Below, piece after piece: positions 1 through 11,830 of a stretch of DNA of 64,000 bases. A program made the translations under genes and the position numbers. The notes beneath the pieces are model-generated. The model was not told where the DNA came from and searched no databases. It saw only the letters and a list, made by a program, of their open reading frames with translations. The number at the start of each line of letters is the position of its first letter. The first letter of the stretch is position 1. The stretch comes from Dasyornis broadbenti (Eukaryota > Chordata > Aves > Passeriformes > Dasyornithidae): NCBI GenBank assembly GCA_013397935.1, contig VZRN01000634.1:1207017-1271016 (forward strand), read 5' to 3'.

Positions 1-1690
1 GAAAGGTACCTGTGTATGATTGAGTTATTAATTTACGTAAATACAAAAACATCAGTAGTGCAAAAATGTCATATATCAGCCAGCAACAGTCCTGGCTTTT
101 TAGAGTTGGCCGTTTGCTTTCCAACGTCCTTACACTTTGCTTTTCTCAGAGTTGTGTTTTGAGTATTTAGAGCTGCAGGATCAAGTCCTCTGCTACTTCT
201 CTAGCAAACACCCCTGCATGGGGTGGCAAAAGATATTAGAGGGAGAGAGATGGACTCATTCATCTTCATGCCATCCCCTTTAAAACAGGAAAATCTGTAA
301 GTTTTGTCTAAGGGAAGATCCTCGTGGACAGAATGATTGTTAATATACCACTTTCAGAGGGTAAACAGTTTCTTGATGTTCATCTGGAATTCTGCTTTAT
401 GTCCCTTTTGCCTCTCTCTCCCCCCTGAGGAGCATACACGGGTTTCAGTGTTTATCTTCTCTGAGCTGAGCTCCTGAGGGATTGCTGAAGGCTGCTTCTG
501 CTGCAGAGGGTCCACGGGGTGAGCGTGGGCTGTGGGTGCTGGAACAGCCCTGACCCTAGCAGCAGAGCTCCATGGGAGCATTGGCCAGAGGTGCTGAGCC
601 TCTGGGCTTGGGTGTCCCATGGGCAGATGGAGCTGGAGAAGGAAGAGCTCCATCCTCAAAGAGCACTGGGGTGGGGGGAGAGCTTGGAACTGCCTCCAAG
701 CCCCCTCACCAGCCCATGCTGGGGGACACAGTGCTTCATGTGGCTCTGCAGAAGGGCATCTGTGAGGACAAGGCTTCTTAGGGGCACAGCTCAGCAGTAC
801 AGTGGGGCCAGCACAGTGAAGAACAATGCTGCTGGTACCCTGCTGCCCTGCTGGGGAATCAGGCACATCTTGGGAAGCACAGGCACAGCCTTTAGTGGCT
901 TTGGTTGCCAGTGTTGTCACCTCCTGTGCCATCTTTGGTGCAGCTCAGCAGAATGAAGGGGTGAGTCTGGGCTGGTCCCAGTGCTGTTGCTGGCTCCTGC
1001 CTGGGAGCTGGCTGTTTCTGTGCTTGTAGGGTCTCATAAACTGAGGGGGCAAAGCCATTTCTTTCCTCTCCATTCCTGTGCTGCCTCCGTAGGGCCCATT
1101 TCTCCAGCAGTCAGCTCCTCCTGTCTCCATCTTTCCCTGCTCTCTGGCAACTGTGTGGCTTTATGATGGCAAAAAAAAAAGGGGTCCCCAGATAACTATT
1201 TTGTATAAGCAAGCCATGAGGCTTTAATGGAATTACCTCGGACCTGCTAGTAAATAATTTATAGGAGGCAGTAAATAAAATACGTTTCTGTGTTCTTAAA
1301 AAAAAAAAAAAAAAAAAGAATTGTCAGACTGCAATGCCCACTGTGGGGGAGTTAACCCAGAACTTGCCCTACTACAGCGATCCTGGCCAGGAATGGAACC
1401 TGGCTGGCAAAGCATCCAAGCCCAGAAGAGCTGTGGAGAGGGGCTTTCAGAGAAGCTGTGGTCTGGGCCAGGGTCTGGGGAGCCACCTGCTGACTGCCTG
1501 CGATGCATCCGTCTGGCCGTCTGTCCATCCAGTGGGGCATTTCCAAGGTTGCTTCCCAATAGCCTTGACAGTGAAACACGAGCCCGCACCGCTTGACCTG
1601 AATTTCCGAGGCACCCGCTGCAGCCCCGCAGTGTCACCGAGCCCCGATTGAAACCCGACCTCTGTCACTAATGGCATTAACGGGAGCTGC
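1..1690. other. Gene-free flank
   Basis: No reading frame here looks like a conserved protein; those present are short, overlap on both strands and have skewed composition. Base composition is mixed, with a moderately GC-rich, CpG-poor block at about 480-1,130. The only structured item is an AATAAA plus oligo-A run near 1,274-1,317, listed separately. Confidence 0.6.
1274..1317 (+). repeat. AATAAA followed by A20 tract (retroposed 3' end?)
   Basis: An AATAAA hexamer at 1,274-1,279 is followed 18 bases later by 20 uninterrupted A residues at 1,298-1,317. This is the layout expected at the 3' end of a reverse-transcribed, polyadenylated RNA. No matching target-site duplication was seen on both sides, and no parent transcript is recognised in the DNA to the left. 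A plain A-tract arising by slippage next to a chance AATAAA is equally possible. Confidence 0.4.
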
Positions 1691-1699
1691 GGGCCAGGG

Positions 1700-2330
1700 C
1701 CGGCGGCAGCCTGCCCAGAGGGTCTGGGGAGGGATGCTCGGAGTGGAATGCGGGATGCCTGGAGGCCGACGATAAAGGATACTCAGAGGGGGATGGATGG
1801 AGGTTGCAGCGCGGGGGATGCAGGATGCATAGAGGGGAGGATGAAGGGTGTCCAGAGAGATATGGATGGAGGGGTGCCTGAACGGGTGCATCAGGGTGAT
1901 GTGGGATGCCTGGGATTGAGAATGAAAGGTGCCCAGAGTGGGATGGATGGAGGGAAGTCTGTAGGGACGAGGATGAGGGATGCCTGGGTAGATGAGGGAT
2001 GCCTGGGTAGGAAGATGAAGGGTACCCGGAGGGTAGTGAATGGAGGAGTGCCCAGAGGGGTGTCCAGAGGGGTATGAAAGATAGTGGATGGGAGGGTGAA
2101 GGGTACATGGAGTATGGAGGGGCGCCTGGAGTGGTACACCAAGAGGGATGAGGAGTGCTTGGTGGAGCAGGATGAAGAGTGCCTGGAGCAGGATGAACGG
2201 AGGGGAGCGTGGAGGGGTGCACCGCTGGGGATGCAGGATGCTTGTCGGGCGCGGGTGGACGGTACCCAGAAGGAGGTGAACAGAAGGGTGTCCGGGGAGG
2301 AATAGGAGTGCACGGAGAGAGGCTCAGGGC
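1700..2330. repeat. Degenerate GGATG-rich minisatellite
   Basis: About 600 bases are built from diverged copies of a unit of roughly 30-45 bases. Each unit contains GGATG or GATGGATGGAGG, then GTGCCTGGA or GTGCCCAGAG, then AGGATGAAGGG. Unit length and order vary, so this is an old, shuffled minisatellite. Open frames here on both strands, including a Pro/Ser/His-rich one on the - strand, are by-products of the repeat and not genes. Confidence 0.85.
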
Positions 2331-2620
2331 CAGATGCCGTGCCCCATTTCCCTCCTGGCGACTGCGCCCCGCCTTTGCGGGTGCGGTTCAGCGGCGCGGC
2401 CGCCCCCGGCGATCCACTTCCCGGCGATCCGCTTCCCGGCGATCCGCTTCCCGGCGATCCGCTTCCCGGCGGCGCCGCGCCCGGGGCTCGTCCCGGTCCC
2501 GCTCGGTCCAGCCCGATCCTGCCCAAGGGGAGCCGCAGCCGGTCTCCCGCTGGCGTGGGGGAGCTCGGGACGGGGAAGGCGGCAGAGGAGATTTACGATG
2601 CAGGAGGACAGAGCGTGAAA
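2330..2620. promoter_or_regulatory. Small CpG-rich patch
   Basis: By eye this block is strongly GC-rich with many CpG dinucleotides, in contrast to the desert around it. It abuts the minisatellite and contains the exact 15-bp tandem repeat at 2,411-2,470. An isolated CpG island in a desert can be an orphan promoter, but CpG-rich tandem repeats give the same look. No transcription start, splice site or conserved frame was recognised. Confidence 0.4.
2411..2470. repeat. 15-bp tandem repeat, four copies
   Basis: Units at 2,411-2,425, 2,426-2,440, 2,441-2,455 and 2,456-2,470 read GATCCGCTTCCCGGC. The last three are identical and the first differs by one base (A for G in the sixth position). The near-identity implies a recent expansion, unlike the adjacent decayed minisatellite. 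Because the period is a multiple of three, the repeat stays open in several frames and creates spurious repetitive peptides. Confidence 0.95.
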
Positions 2621-4189
2621 GCAGTATATCATCATCAGGTTGGGTTGAAAGAAAGAAAACATATCTTCAACAGAAAGAGGGGCTTCGCAATTCAGCTGCG
2701 TTGTTAGGACAACGCAAACTATCCTTGAAATGATTAGTTCCACTTCAAAGGCATTTACATTCTACAGGGGCAGACGCAGCCTCTTTTTATGTCGCCAGAG
2801 GAGGAGGAAGAAAAAAATAATAATTAAAAAAAAGGCAAAGAGGAGGTGGGGAGGCTTTGTGCTAAAGAGAGTCATATGTTTGCTTCTTCTATTTATTTTT
2901 CCTCATTCAGGGGACACTTGTGTAAGACAAAGTGCTGGCAGCTGTGGGGCTCTGGGCTGCTGGCCGGGGAGGTGTGCTAGGGGTGGCCGGGCAGGCAGCT
3001 CAGGGACTGCACTTGGACTCCCCCACCCCTTCCAAAGGAGAAGCAAAAAGACAACAGGAAAAAAGCATTCCCTTATCTCAAGAGCTGTCTTTCCTGGGGC
3101 ATCTATTACTAGGTTGAGGAAGCGTGACATATGTTCGGTTGGATCACAAAGACTCAGGGTTTCCTGACAGAATTTGGGAAAGATTTGAAGACTGAGATGT
3201 CTCCACTCTGCTCGGGAATTGGCTGCCATGTGATGGCCTGGGCTGGGAAGAAGTTTTTGCATCTGAAATCATCTATCTAAACCACTTACCAGAGGCCTCT
3301 GCATAGGAAAACCCATTTGGTGTGTTCTGGGTTATCCTGAGTGGATAAAGAATGTGAAAGAGTAGAAAGATTCTGGCATTAGCCCAGAGGCAACATTTAC
3401 CATACCCCTACAGCTTTCTCAAAACCCAGCCCATGACCTCTTTCCCTGATCAATTCTTACATCCAAATGAACCAAGACTTCTCCCCTATTTCAAAGCACA
3501 TCACATATTAGAACTCCCAAATTACCTGTTGGTACTGTTTCCATCATGCTTAGTGTTGGAAGTCAAAAAGCAGGCATAAAAAAATTAAAGATCAAAATAC
3601 AGAGCCTGTTTGGAGAGTTATCTGTGCTGATGGAAGGATTTCCCACCACCTGAAATGTGTTGCCCCAACACATGTACATGTGTGGTGGTGGGCAGGAGGC
3701 TTGGCTTTCTCTGTTTTCCTGTTGCTGGTTTCTGACAGATGTTTTGCAGCTCATCTTTGGGTTAGACCTCATCATTCTGTTGAAGAAGAAAATTGAAATT
3801 GTAAAAGATCCTGGGCAACAGTTTTCTAAAATATTTTGTCTCCCACAGCTATTTCAATGCATATGAACTGAATTATTCTCAATACTGGTGCTGATCAAAA
3901 ACCTTTCTTTCAAGTCACTTTTGTGGGGAGGTTAACACTTTGCACATTTGAAACCTAACAACTATATTAGGGGGTGTTTTCCTAAAAAAAAAAAAAAAAG
4001 CATTTTTTAAGGTGCTGTGAAAATTTTAATGCTCACACCCACAAGTTCTCTGCTCTAGCCCTATAGGGAAGCCAGAGATGATACTGGCCCCAGCTTTATG
4101 AAAAAAATAACAATATGCAAGTTAGTGCTTGAAAATGAAATCCTTATTCCAGTCAAGCTTTGACTTATCAAAAACTTTGACTTTTCAAA

Positions 4190-4209
4190 AAACCTTGAAG
4201 TCAAGGTTT
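4190..4209. promoter_or_regulatory. 9-bp palindrome with TCAAGG half-sites
   Basis: AAACCTTGA and its reverse complement TCAAGGTTT are separated by two bases. Around it TTTGACTT occurs at 4,158-4,166, about 4,176-4,183 and 4,207-4,213. TCAAGG resembles the extended half-site bound by monomeric nuclear receptors of the ERR and NR5A families, whose consensus is TCAAGGTCA; here the last bases are TTT, so the match is incomplete. Function is not shown. Confidence 0.3.
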
Positions 4210-4488
4210 GACTTATCCATGATCCTTGTTTTAGGTTATGAACATGCATGTGAGTCATTTCTGATCATTCCAAGAAATTTTCTTCCTTTTTCCCCCCCTT
4301 TCCCCATTCTCTTAATTTTTATCAATCGTTTTCTCACAGGCATGGGGAGGCTCAAACAAGGAGAGCTGGAGACGTCAGCGTTCACTTTCAGTTACTTTCA
4401 GCCGGGTTTTGTTCATCTCAGATCTTTTGTTTGCTCTGGAGACCTGTGGCTCAAGGAGGACCAGTCCACGTCTGGATCATGTTTGGAC

Positions 4489-4511
4489 CACGTGGGTTGA
4501 GGAACCACGTG
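4489..4511. promoter_or_regulatory. Paired CACGTG E-boxes
   Basis: Two perfect CACGTG palindromes sit at 4,489-4,494 and 4,506-4,511, 17 bases apart start to start, with a related CACGTC about 20 bases before them. CACGTG is bound by bHLH factors such as USF, MYC/MAX, CLOCK/BMAL1 and TFE3. Tandem spacing of this kind occurs in functional elements but can arise by chance over 64 kb. Confidence 0.3.
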
Positions 4512-7500
4512 CTGCAGCAACCAGAACATAGGGATCAAAAATGGGCCTTTCTGTGGCATCAGCTCTTGTGGTGGTTTCGGTAACCAGCAGAAATGTGGCC
4601 AAAACTTTGACAGTGGCTTTAGAGAGAAGTTTTTATTTATTTTTTATTTTAGCAGATGAATGCCACAGGGCTAGTGCTCTGAAAAAGGAAAGAAGTAAAA
4701 CTACAAAAATCCTGATAAAAAGAATATAGTCTGGAAAATTAATAAAAAAGATGTAGTCTTGAAAATAATATTGAATTGGGGAGGGCAATGAGAGAAGTGC
4801 TGGCTGCTGTGCTGTGTGAGGGGCACCGGAACTCAAAGGTGATGCTGCCAGAGCTACCAGCCTGAGACACGTTAGCCACCAGTGTTAGTTTTCATTCCTG
4901 AAGATAAAGATACTTTTTCAGTCAGAAAAATGTATTTTTATTGAATTCCCTGCAAGTTCATACTTTTAAAATGTGTTTTCCATTTCTGACTTTTTTGTTT
5001 TATGAAACATTGGAAACATGAGAGCTTTTCAAATATCCTTGAGAATGATGGGAGCTTTACATTTGTTCTGTCATTTACTCTGTCATTTATAGAGGCCTTA
5101 TCAGGAAACAAAACTGATGTGTGTTTTAGCTCTACAGCATCTTCTGATGTGGACCTTTCCCCTCTTCTGAATTTTACTATTATTCTGCCACTCTGTCCCT
5201 AAAATATTGGTGAGACTGCTGGGGCCGCTTGGCTGCAGAAAGGAGGGAAGTGCCCCTGGGACTCCCGGGTTTGGTGGGTGCGTGTAAAGGAGAAACATGC
5301 CAAGCAGAGGAGTGAGGCTGAGTGAGCCATCAGCATCTTACGTTCCCTGAGCTCAAGAGTAGTCATTTCCGCTTGTTTACCTCAGCTGATCCATACCTGT
5401 CCATAACCTGCTATTAATTAGGACAAGATTTTTGTTTTTCAGGCAGATAGTGGTGACTGTGGCACCATCCAAGGTGCATTTTTCGGAATAGGAATGAGGC
5501 ATATGGCTGTTGGTGAGAAACTCGCCCAATTACTCCAGATCCCTTTGCAGATCCACTGATGACAGCCTCCTCGGTAGCAATGCAAAACTTGGGTGAACAG
5601 GAAAATCCTGTTGGATGTAGGGGTTCAACCCAAAGCTCTGATGCTCTGCTCTGCTGTCCTTGCACGGGGCGAGCAAAAAGTGAGAGAAGCAGCGTGGAGG
5701 GGGAGCAAACCAGGTGAGGAACGCCCTCGCCCATGTGGTCTCTTCCCCCCTTGTTGTCCCCTTGTCTTTCCCTTTCTCTGATATTTTTTCTGTGTGTGTG
5801 CGTGTCTCCCTCCCCTCCTTCTTGTCTGTGCAGCTCCTCTCCCATTCTTGTCTTGCTTCACCCTCCATTTCTCTTGTCTGGTTTCCCCCAGCCTCTGGTT
5901 ACCCCCAACCCCAACCTGCTCGGCTGCTCGGCATCACTTTTGTGTGTTAATAGCAGCGGCTGCGTCCGTCTCAAAGGATCCCAACACCACAGTCATCGCT
6001 CCCCGGCTTTTAATTCAGCTGCTCGGGACTAAGAAGGGTCCTCTGCTCCTGCCCCTGGCAGTCCGGCGTGGCTGATGCCCACTCCCGGGATGTGTTCGTG
6101 GGTCCCATCTTTCTGGGTAGAGCTGTGACTGCCATGGCCTGACAGGACAGTCCTGGCGGCCAGTGCACCAGTCTGCCCACCCCAGCTAGCTTGGAGACTA
6201 CCACTTGGACAGGGTGGTAGTCCACCCTGTTTGGAGGCAAACTGGAGCTGCAGTGAGATCTTCCAGGTTGCTTTGGTTCAGCTAAGGTGCTTTCCTGGAG
6301 GTGCTGGCACCCATGTGGCAGGAGGCAGGGAAAAATCTCCATGGGGATGTAGGGGCCTCTCTCTGCTCAGAGCCTCCAACCCTTGTGTTTCCATCCCCAC
6401 CTGAAGTGTTTCCTGTTTTGTGTTACGTTCAGCTTAAAACAGTCAGGAAAGTCGTTTCTGTGGGAGCTTTTCCTTTGAATATATGGAATTTGCTGTTTAT
6501 TGCATGGCAGGAGTTGGTGGCTCAGAGCCAGCTCTGGGAATTGGTCTTTCCCGAGCACATCCCCATGAGGTGTGCAGGGGGCTTATCCATGGGCTCCCTG
6601 CCACAGAAGCATTCCCGTCCCTTCGGGAATTGGGTGGGGTGGGGCAGCAGGTGACAACGTGCGTCCGTGGCTGGTTCCCACCACACGCTTCGCCCCTCAC
6701 ATTCCCAGCACTCGCCGGGTAGCAGCTTTGCCGGGTGCTGCTCCCTGAATGCCACGAGCTGTAATTCTCACAGGAGCCGTAGTAGCCCCTTTTCCCCCAC
6801 AGTGACAGCTTGCCACATGCTTTATTGCTCCTCTCCATCCTGGGAAGCCTCTGATTGCTCTCGGGAGCCGCCACGCTCGGCCGAGCGCATCCCACAGCCA
6901 TTCCGGTGCGCGGGCGGGCGGGTTCCCCCTCTTGGAGCAGGGACAGGGGCGCGGGGCTCTGCTTTGCACGGCAGCATTTTCATGGCTGGATAATGTTTGC
7001 TGCAACTCCGTGTCACATTTGTTTTTCTAAGAGCCACGTTCCCTGCCCTGGTTTTGTCCCGGGGAGCTCCAGGCTATGGCCGTGTGTCTGTTCCGAGGTT
7101 GGCAGGAACCTGCCCCGTCCTTCCAGTCCCGGGAATGCCAGTGTGCCGTGTGGGGATGCTGCATGTCAGCCAGGGGATGCTGAGACCTTTAGTACTGGCT
7201 GAGAGGAAGGCAGCAAGGGGTGATGGAACCTGCCTCTGGCAAATGTAAAAGAGTGACAGAAAATACTAAAGAGGTCAGAAAAAAGCAGCCAGTTATCAGA
7301 ATAATTCTTATTCAAGAAATAATTTTCCTCTGGAACGGTGTAGGGTCATCTGTAAGTAGTCCATGCACTGCTGCTACACTTAGATTTAAAGGTGGAAAGA
7401 ATAAGAGTGAGTGAATGCATTTTTCCTAAACTCATCCTTTTCAAGATGTGTTTGAAATATCTTTTCCCTGCCAGTGTGTTTTCTTTCCTCTGAAGAGAGC

Positions 7501-7619
7501 AAGTGAAAAAAAAGAGCAGAGATAGAAGGAATAAATGCTAATGGGATGTTCAATTAAGTATTTATGTTACAGGCTGATGGGTCTCCTTTATATACCTGAG
7601 GTAAACATTCCCATACTAA

Positions 7620-7655
7620 GAATAAAAATATATATGTTTATAAATATATATATAG
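7620..7655. repeat. AT microsatellite-like tract
   Basis: Interrupted runs of TA dinucleotides with intervening GTTTATAA. This is simple low-complexity DNA with no sign of a promoter beyond the chance TATA words it contains. Confidence 0.8.
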
Positions 7656-10600
7656 ACTGACATACAGGTTGCTCGAGAGCTTGTGGATGTGCAGATACGC
7701 GTTTGTATGTACAGGTAGGTGGAGAGAGAGAAACAGAAATCCACTTGTGCTGCTATACTTTGGTTGGCAGAATGGCGGGCTGGAGTAAGCAAGTATCTGA
7801 TACAACCCACAGGTTGCTCTTTATTTAAAAAATAAAGCTACCTTAAAACCCACCACAGGGTTAGCTAAAACAAAGCAGATTTTAATAAACACCAAGAGGT
7901 TTGAGCCCCGTGAGGAGGAGCTGTGTACGGGTTTCCACAGCATGCTGACCTTTTGTGTGAGTACTTCACTCTGCCACAGAGTCAGCCTGCGTGACCTTCT
8001 GGAGCATGCAGGAGTTGCAATGTCCTGGAGAGAAATCCTGTCCCTGCTGAATCTGCCGCAGCATCCTGATGCCAGCCAGAGCCAGAGCCAGCATTGGTAG
8101 CGCTCGATTTTCTGGAGATCACACACCATCACTGCTGTCAGAGAGGAATATAAAAGCCTGTTTTTATTAATCTAGTACAGCCTTCTACGTATTAAAAAAT
8201 AGTTATGCTATTAATAATGAATTTGTCACATTTCTCTGTCAGTTCCAATTTGTGTTATTTCCCAGCTGGCAGCAGCTTTGTCAGCAGTGCAGTGGGAGCT
8301 GGCAGAGCTCTTACCTGGCACCTTGGCTTCTCCTCTCTGCCCTGTGTGCAGCCCCTGGCACATCTGTGTAGTGCTTGCCAGGCGCTCCATCCCTCCCACC
8401 TTCCAGAAAAATGCCAATGCCCTGGTTCTTAATGCCATAAGGAAGAGGAGGCTGGCTTAGCTAGAAAACATAGCCTGAAAGGTGTTCTCTGTTCCTTGGA
8501 ATACTAATAAGGATCAGAATGGTGAATACACAGGTTTTTAAATGAAATGACCTAGTAAGATTTTTTTCACTCTGAGAAGTTGATCATGGATGTCACTGGG
8601 TAACTGGTAAGGCAGCTACTTAAACATTCCCAAATGTTTAAGTGCTTTTCCTCCACTGAGACCAGATTTGACTTTGAAGTAATGGAGCACAGGGGATTTC
8701 ATCAAATACCTGTTATGGCCATCAGCATCTCTTGGCAGCAGCCATTCTGGCAGTGGGAATGGTGAGCTGCAGCCTATGACTGAATCCTCCCATCATGTTC
8801 CCTTTCATGGAGTAGGTCTGACGGACTGATGTCTTGTGGGACACTGTCCAGAGTCCCAGGAAGCCCAGAGCAGGTGTGTGACTGCTGCTTGTCTCCCTGC
8901 TTCAGTATGGCTGTAGGGAATGGCACATACCTCTGACTTTGTCACTTCCAATGAACAGTCCATGAAGTCTGGAATCGTCTCTTTGGTTGTCTCCTGCCAT
9001 GGGATTTTTCAGTCTGGTTTCAGAAGGAGATGAGGCTTTCACTTCTCAGTTGCTGATCTGCCCCTGTTCTGCTGCTTTGCTAACTCTGAACCCATAAATC
9101 GGAAGCACCGGACTTCAGTAGCTGTGCTAAGCCCAGGACTAGTTGGTATTGCCCTTGAAACCACAAGTCAAGCTGTGCAACATTGGGGGAATGGCTTAAA
9201 AAGTTGAAGCAGAAAGAAATAATGATGTTTAAAAATGGAATGAGGTTTGATTTTCTCTGGGTCTTTTGAACCCAGGGGGTGCAGTGCAAGAGGATATAAT
9301 AAAGGGGTGATGAGATGGCATGTTCCCTGGCCTCTGCTGTGATACATCCTGGAAAGCTGGGATGTGGAGCCCGTGGGAGCCTCAGTGGCCAGAGTGGCTG
9401 TGCTCCGCTCCTGGCATTCTGATTGTGCCAAGGGCACCTTCCCAGGTATGCCCATCACTGCCCTCCAGCACCACTCCCTTGGCACAGCGAGGGTACAGCA
9501 GAGTACAAGGTACCATTAAACATTCAGTGTCGACCACAGCTCAGCACAAGATGGGAAAACACTTGGAAGTGACAGTGTAAATACACACCGAGGGCGTTTA
9601 GCATGATGTAGCAGACACAGGTTTGGAAGGAAACTTCTGTTATTGGGAGTGTTTTATTTTCTCAGCTGTGATTGCTTGCTTGCTTGTCAAAGTCCCTAAT
9701 CAAAACATTTGCTTATCCAGAGAACAGGCTCATTAATGCCTCGATGGGGACCATGGCAGTGGGTGACTGGCAGGGTCCTTTGCCCCTCGGTGCAGGGAGC
9801 TCAGGGGACACGGGTGGGTGCTGCTGCAACTTTCATCTCCATGATCATCCTGGTGCCCTGGCAGGAAATCTAGCAGCGAACCTGACGGGTTACGGTTTAT
9901 CTAGACACCTTCAGCCCTTCTCCACTGCTCTTTGCAGCTCTGCTTGGTGAGAGGCTGTGGGTCCTCCCGCAGTGAAGGTGGAAACAGGGAGATGGCCTGG
10001 GGGCTCTATGTGAAGCCGTAAGCTCCTTTCCCTGAACCTCCCCAGGGCTGGCAGCACCTGGAGCACTCATGATGTTGCTGTCCTCCACCCTGGTGGGGCA
10101 GGGATGGAGGACCTCTCCTGTGGCAGGAAGGGGAGGGGTGACATCCTCAGAGCTGCCATTACCATGTTTTTCAAAGCACTAAATTCTTTTTGCAATGCTG
10201 TTTTGTATATGAGATTTATTTCTCCTTCTTAGCTGTGAGCTTTCTGAGCTTTGCTGCTATTGCCTGTGCCACATGCTTTTAAATTATTGCCGATGCCCCA
10301 ATGTTTATTGCTTTTGCTCTAACTGTGTGCTGTTATAAAATCTTCTGTTGTTGTATAAAAGACCCCAAATGCTACTTGACAGCAAGCACAGGTACCAAGG
10401 CATTGGCTGCACCACCAAACATCTGTCCCACAAATTCAGCCCTCAGTGGGCACAACGGGCAGAGGCAATATTTCCCCTTGTTTTTAGAGAAAAGTTACTG
10501 AAAAAGGAAGGGGAGACCAGTGAGCTGTAATTACAAAGTGTTTGTTGGTGTACCTGCGCATGAGTGCTGAACCGTGGGTGCAGCCAAAATCTCCTCTCAC

Positions 10601-11119
10601 AAAGTTCAGCAAGAGACAAGTAAATTCGGAACTACTTGAAACTGGCATCATTAAAGACCTGTGGGACTGAATATAAGCATCTGGCAGGAAAATATTTGAA
10701 CTGTTAACCCGAGACCAAGATGGAAACGTGGTAGAGGTGTCTCAGGCTGTACCATGAACCATGTACTCACAACATCTTTGTTTAACTCTTGTAATGGTAT
10801 GAGAGTTACGGTCACACTGAGCGGGGAACCTGGCAGTGATGTTGCTGCTGCACCTCTGGGCTCACAGGATATAAAGAAAAAGTTAGAGAATTGTTTTTAT
10901 TAGATCAACTGTTAAGTAAGACCTGGGTGCTTTTAGTGAGCCCTCTGTGACAAACATCTTTGCAAAGATGTACATGATTAACAAAAGGTTCTCCTTGAAT
11001 GTTGGTTTCCACATTATCTTTGTAGGAAAAAACAATCCATAAAACATGTGTGTCTGTGTACACATATTCATTCACAAAAAACCCCAAAGCTTGTCTATAA
11101 TTTGCTGGAGAAATACAAA

Positions 11120-11830
11120 TGTGGTGGTTGATCTTTCTTTTTAAGTGAATTGAATATTAGCATTCTGGGCTTGACTTTTCCATCTGTGTCCTGCAGAAAA
11201 TTATACAAGAATCTTCTCTGACTGTGATGTGAACGAGCCTTATGAATGTGTGTGTGTTTAGCCTAATAAATTCATGACATACTACTTTTATAAGTATGTG
11301 TTTTTCAAGAGTTTGGACTGAAGCAATCAAAAATTCTTACTAATCTATCACAGTTAGCTTTCTAATTACTGTATGGTTGCTTATTTATAGAAAATACTAG
11401 TTTAATGTTTTGGGGTTTTTCCAAAGAATGACTTCTGGGCACCCACAGAAGCTTATTCAGAATGTATAGGACTAAATAGGAGAAGAATTTGTCCCCATAA
11501 CACCAATTTTCTGAAAGAAAAAACAGAGAAGTTTTTGAGAAGCAATGCAAGATGCTACTTTAAAATTCAGTTATTGTCTCAGTGATTGACTGCACTAACT
11601 GAATCCTACCAGAAACGACTGGCTTTTAAAATATATATTTGTGATTAGTTTAATTCATGGAGCCTTTTTCCTCTGAATTGATTTGATGAAATGAACTAGG
11701 CAAATAATAAATTTTTCACTGGAATGAATCTGCTTAATCAATTTAGACAATCAGTTTGTTCTTCGCTTAATAGCATTTGCAAAAAGAAAACAAAGTCTTT
11801 CATTAACAAGGAAGGCCAGACATTTATAAT
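11120..11830. other. AT-rich single-copy block, candidate conserved element
   Basis: This stretch is free of recognisable repeats and simple sequence. It contains ordered homeodomain-type words (several TTAAT and TAATT) and an octamer-like ATTTGCAA near 11,773. Such blocks in the deserts around developmental transcription factor genes are often deeply conserved enhancers. That is knowledge about the class; conservation of this block was not tested and the call rests on texture alone. Confidence 0.2.

Noticed and set aside
1677..2526. Pro/Ser/His-rich - strand frames of about 180-210 residues
   Set aside because: They are products of the minisatellite and the 15-bp repeat; repeats lacking stop codons create them.
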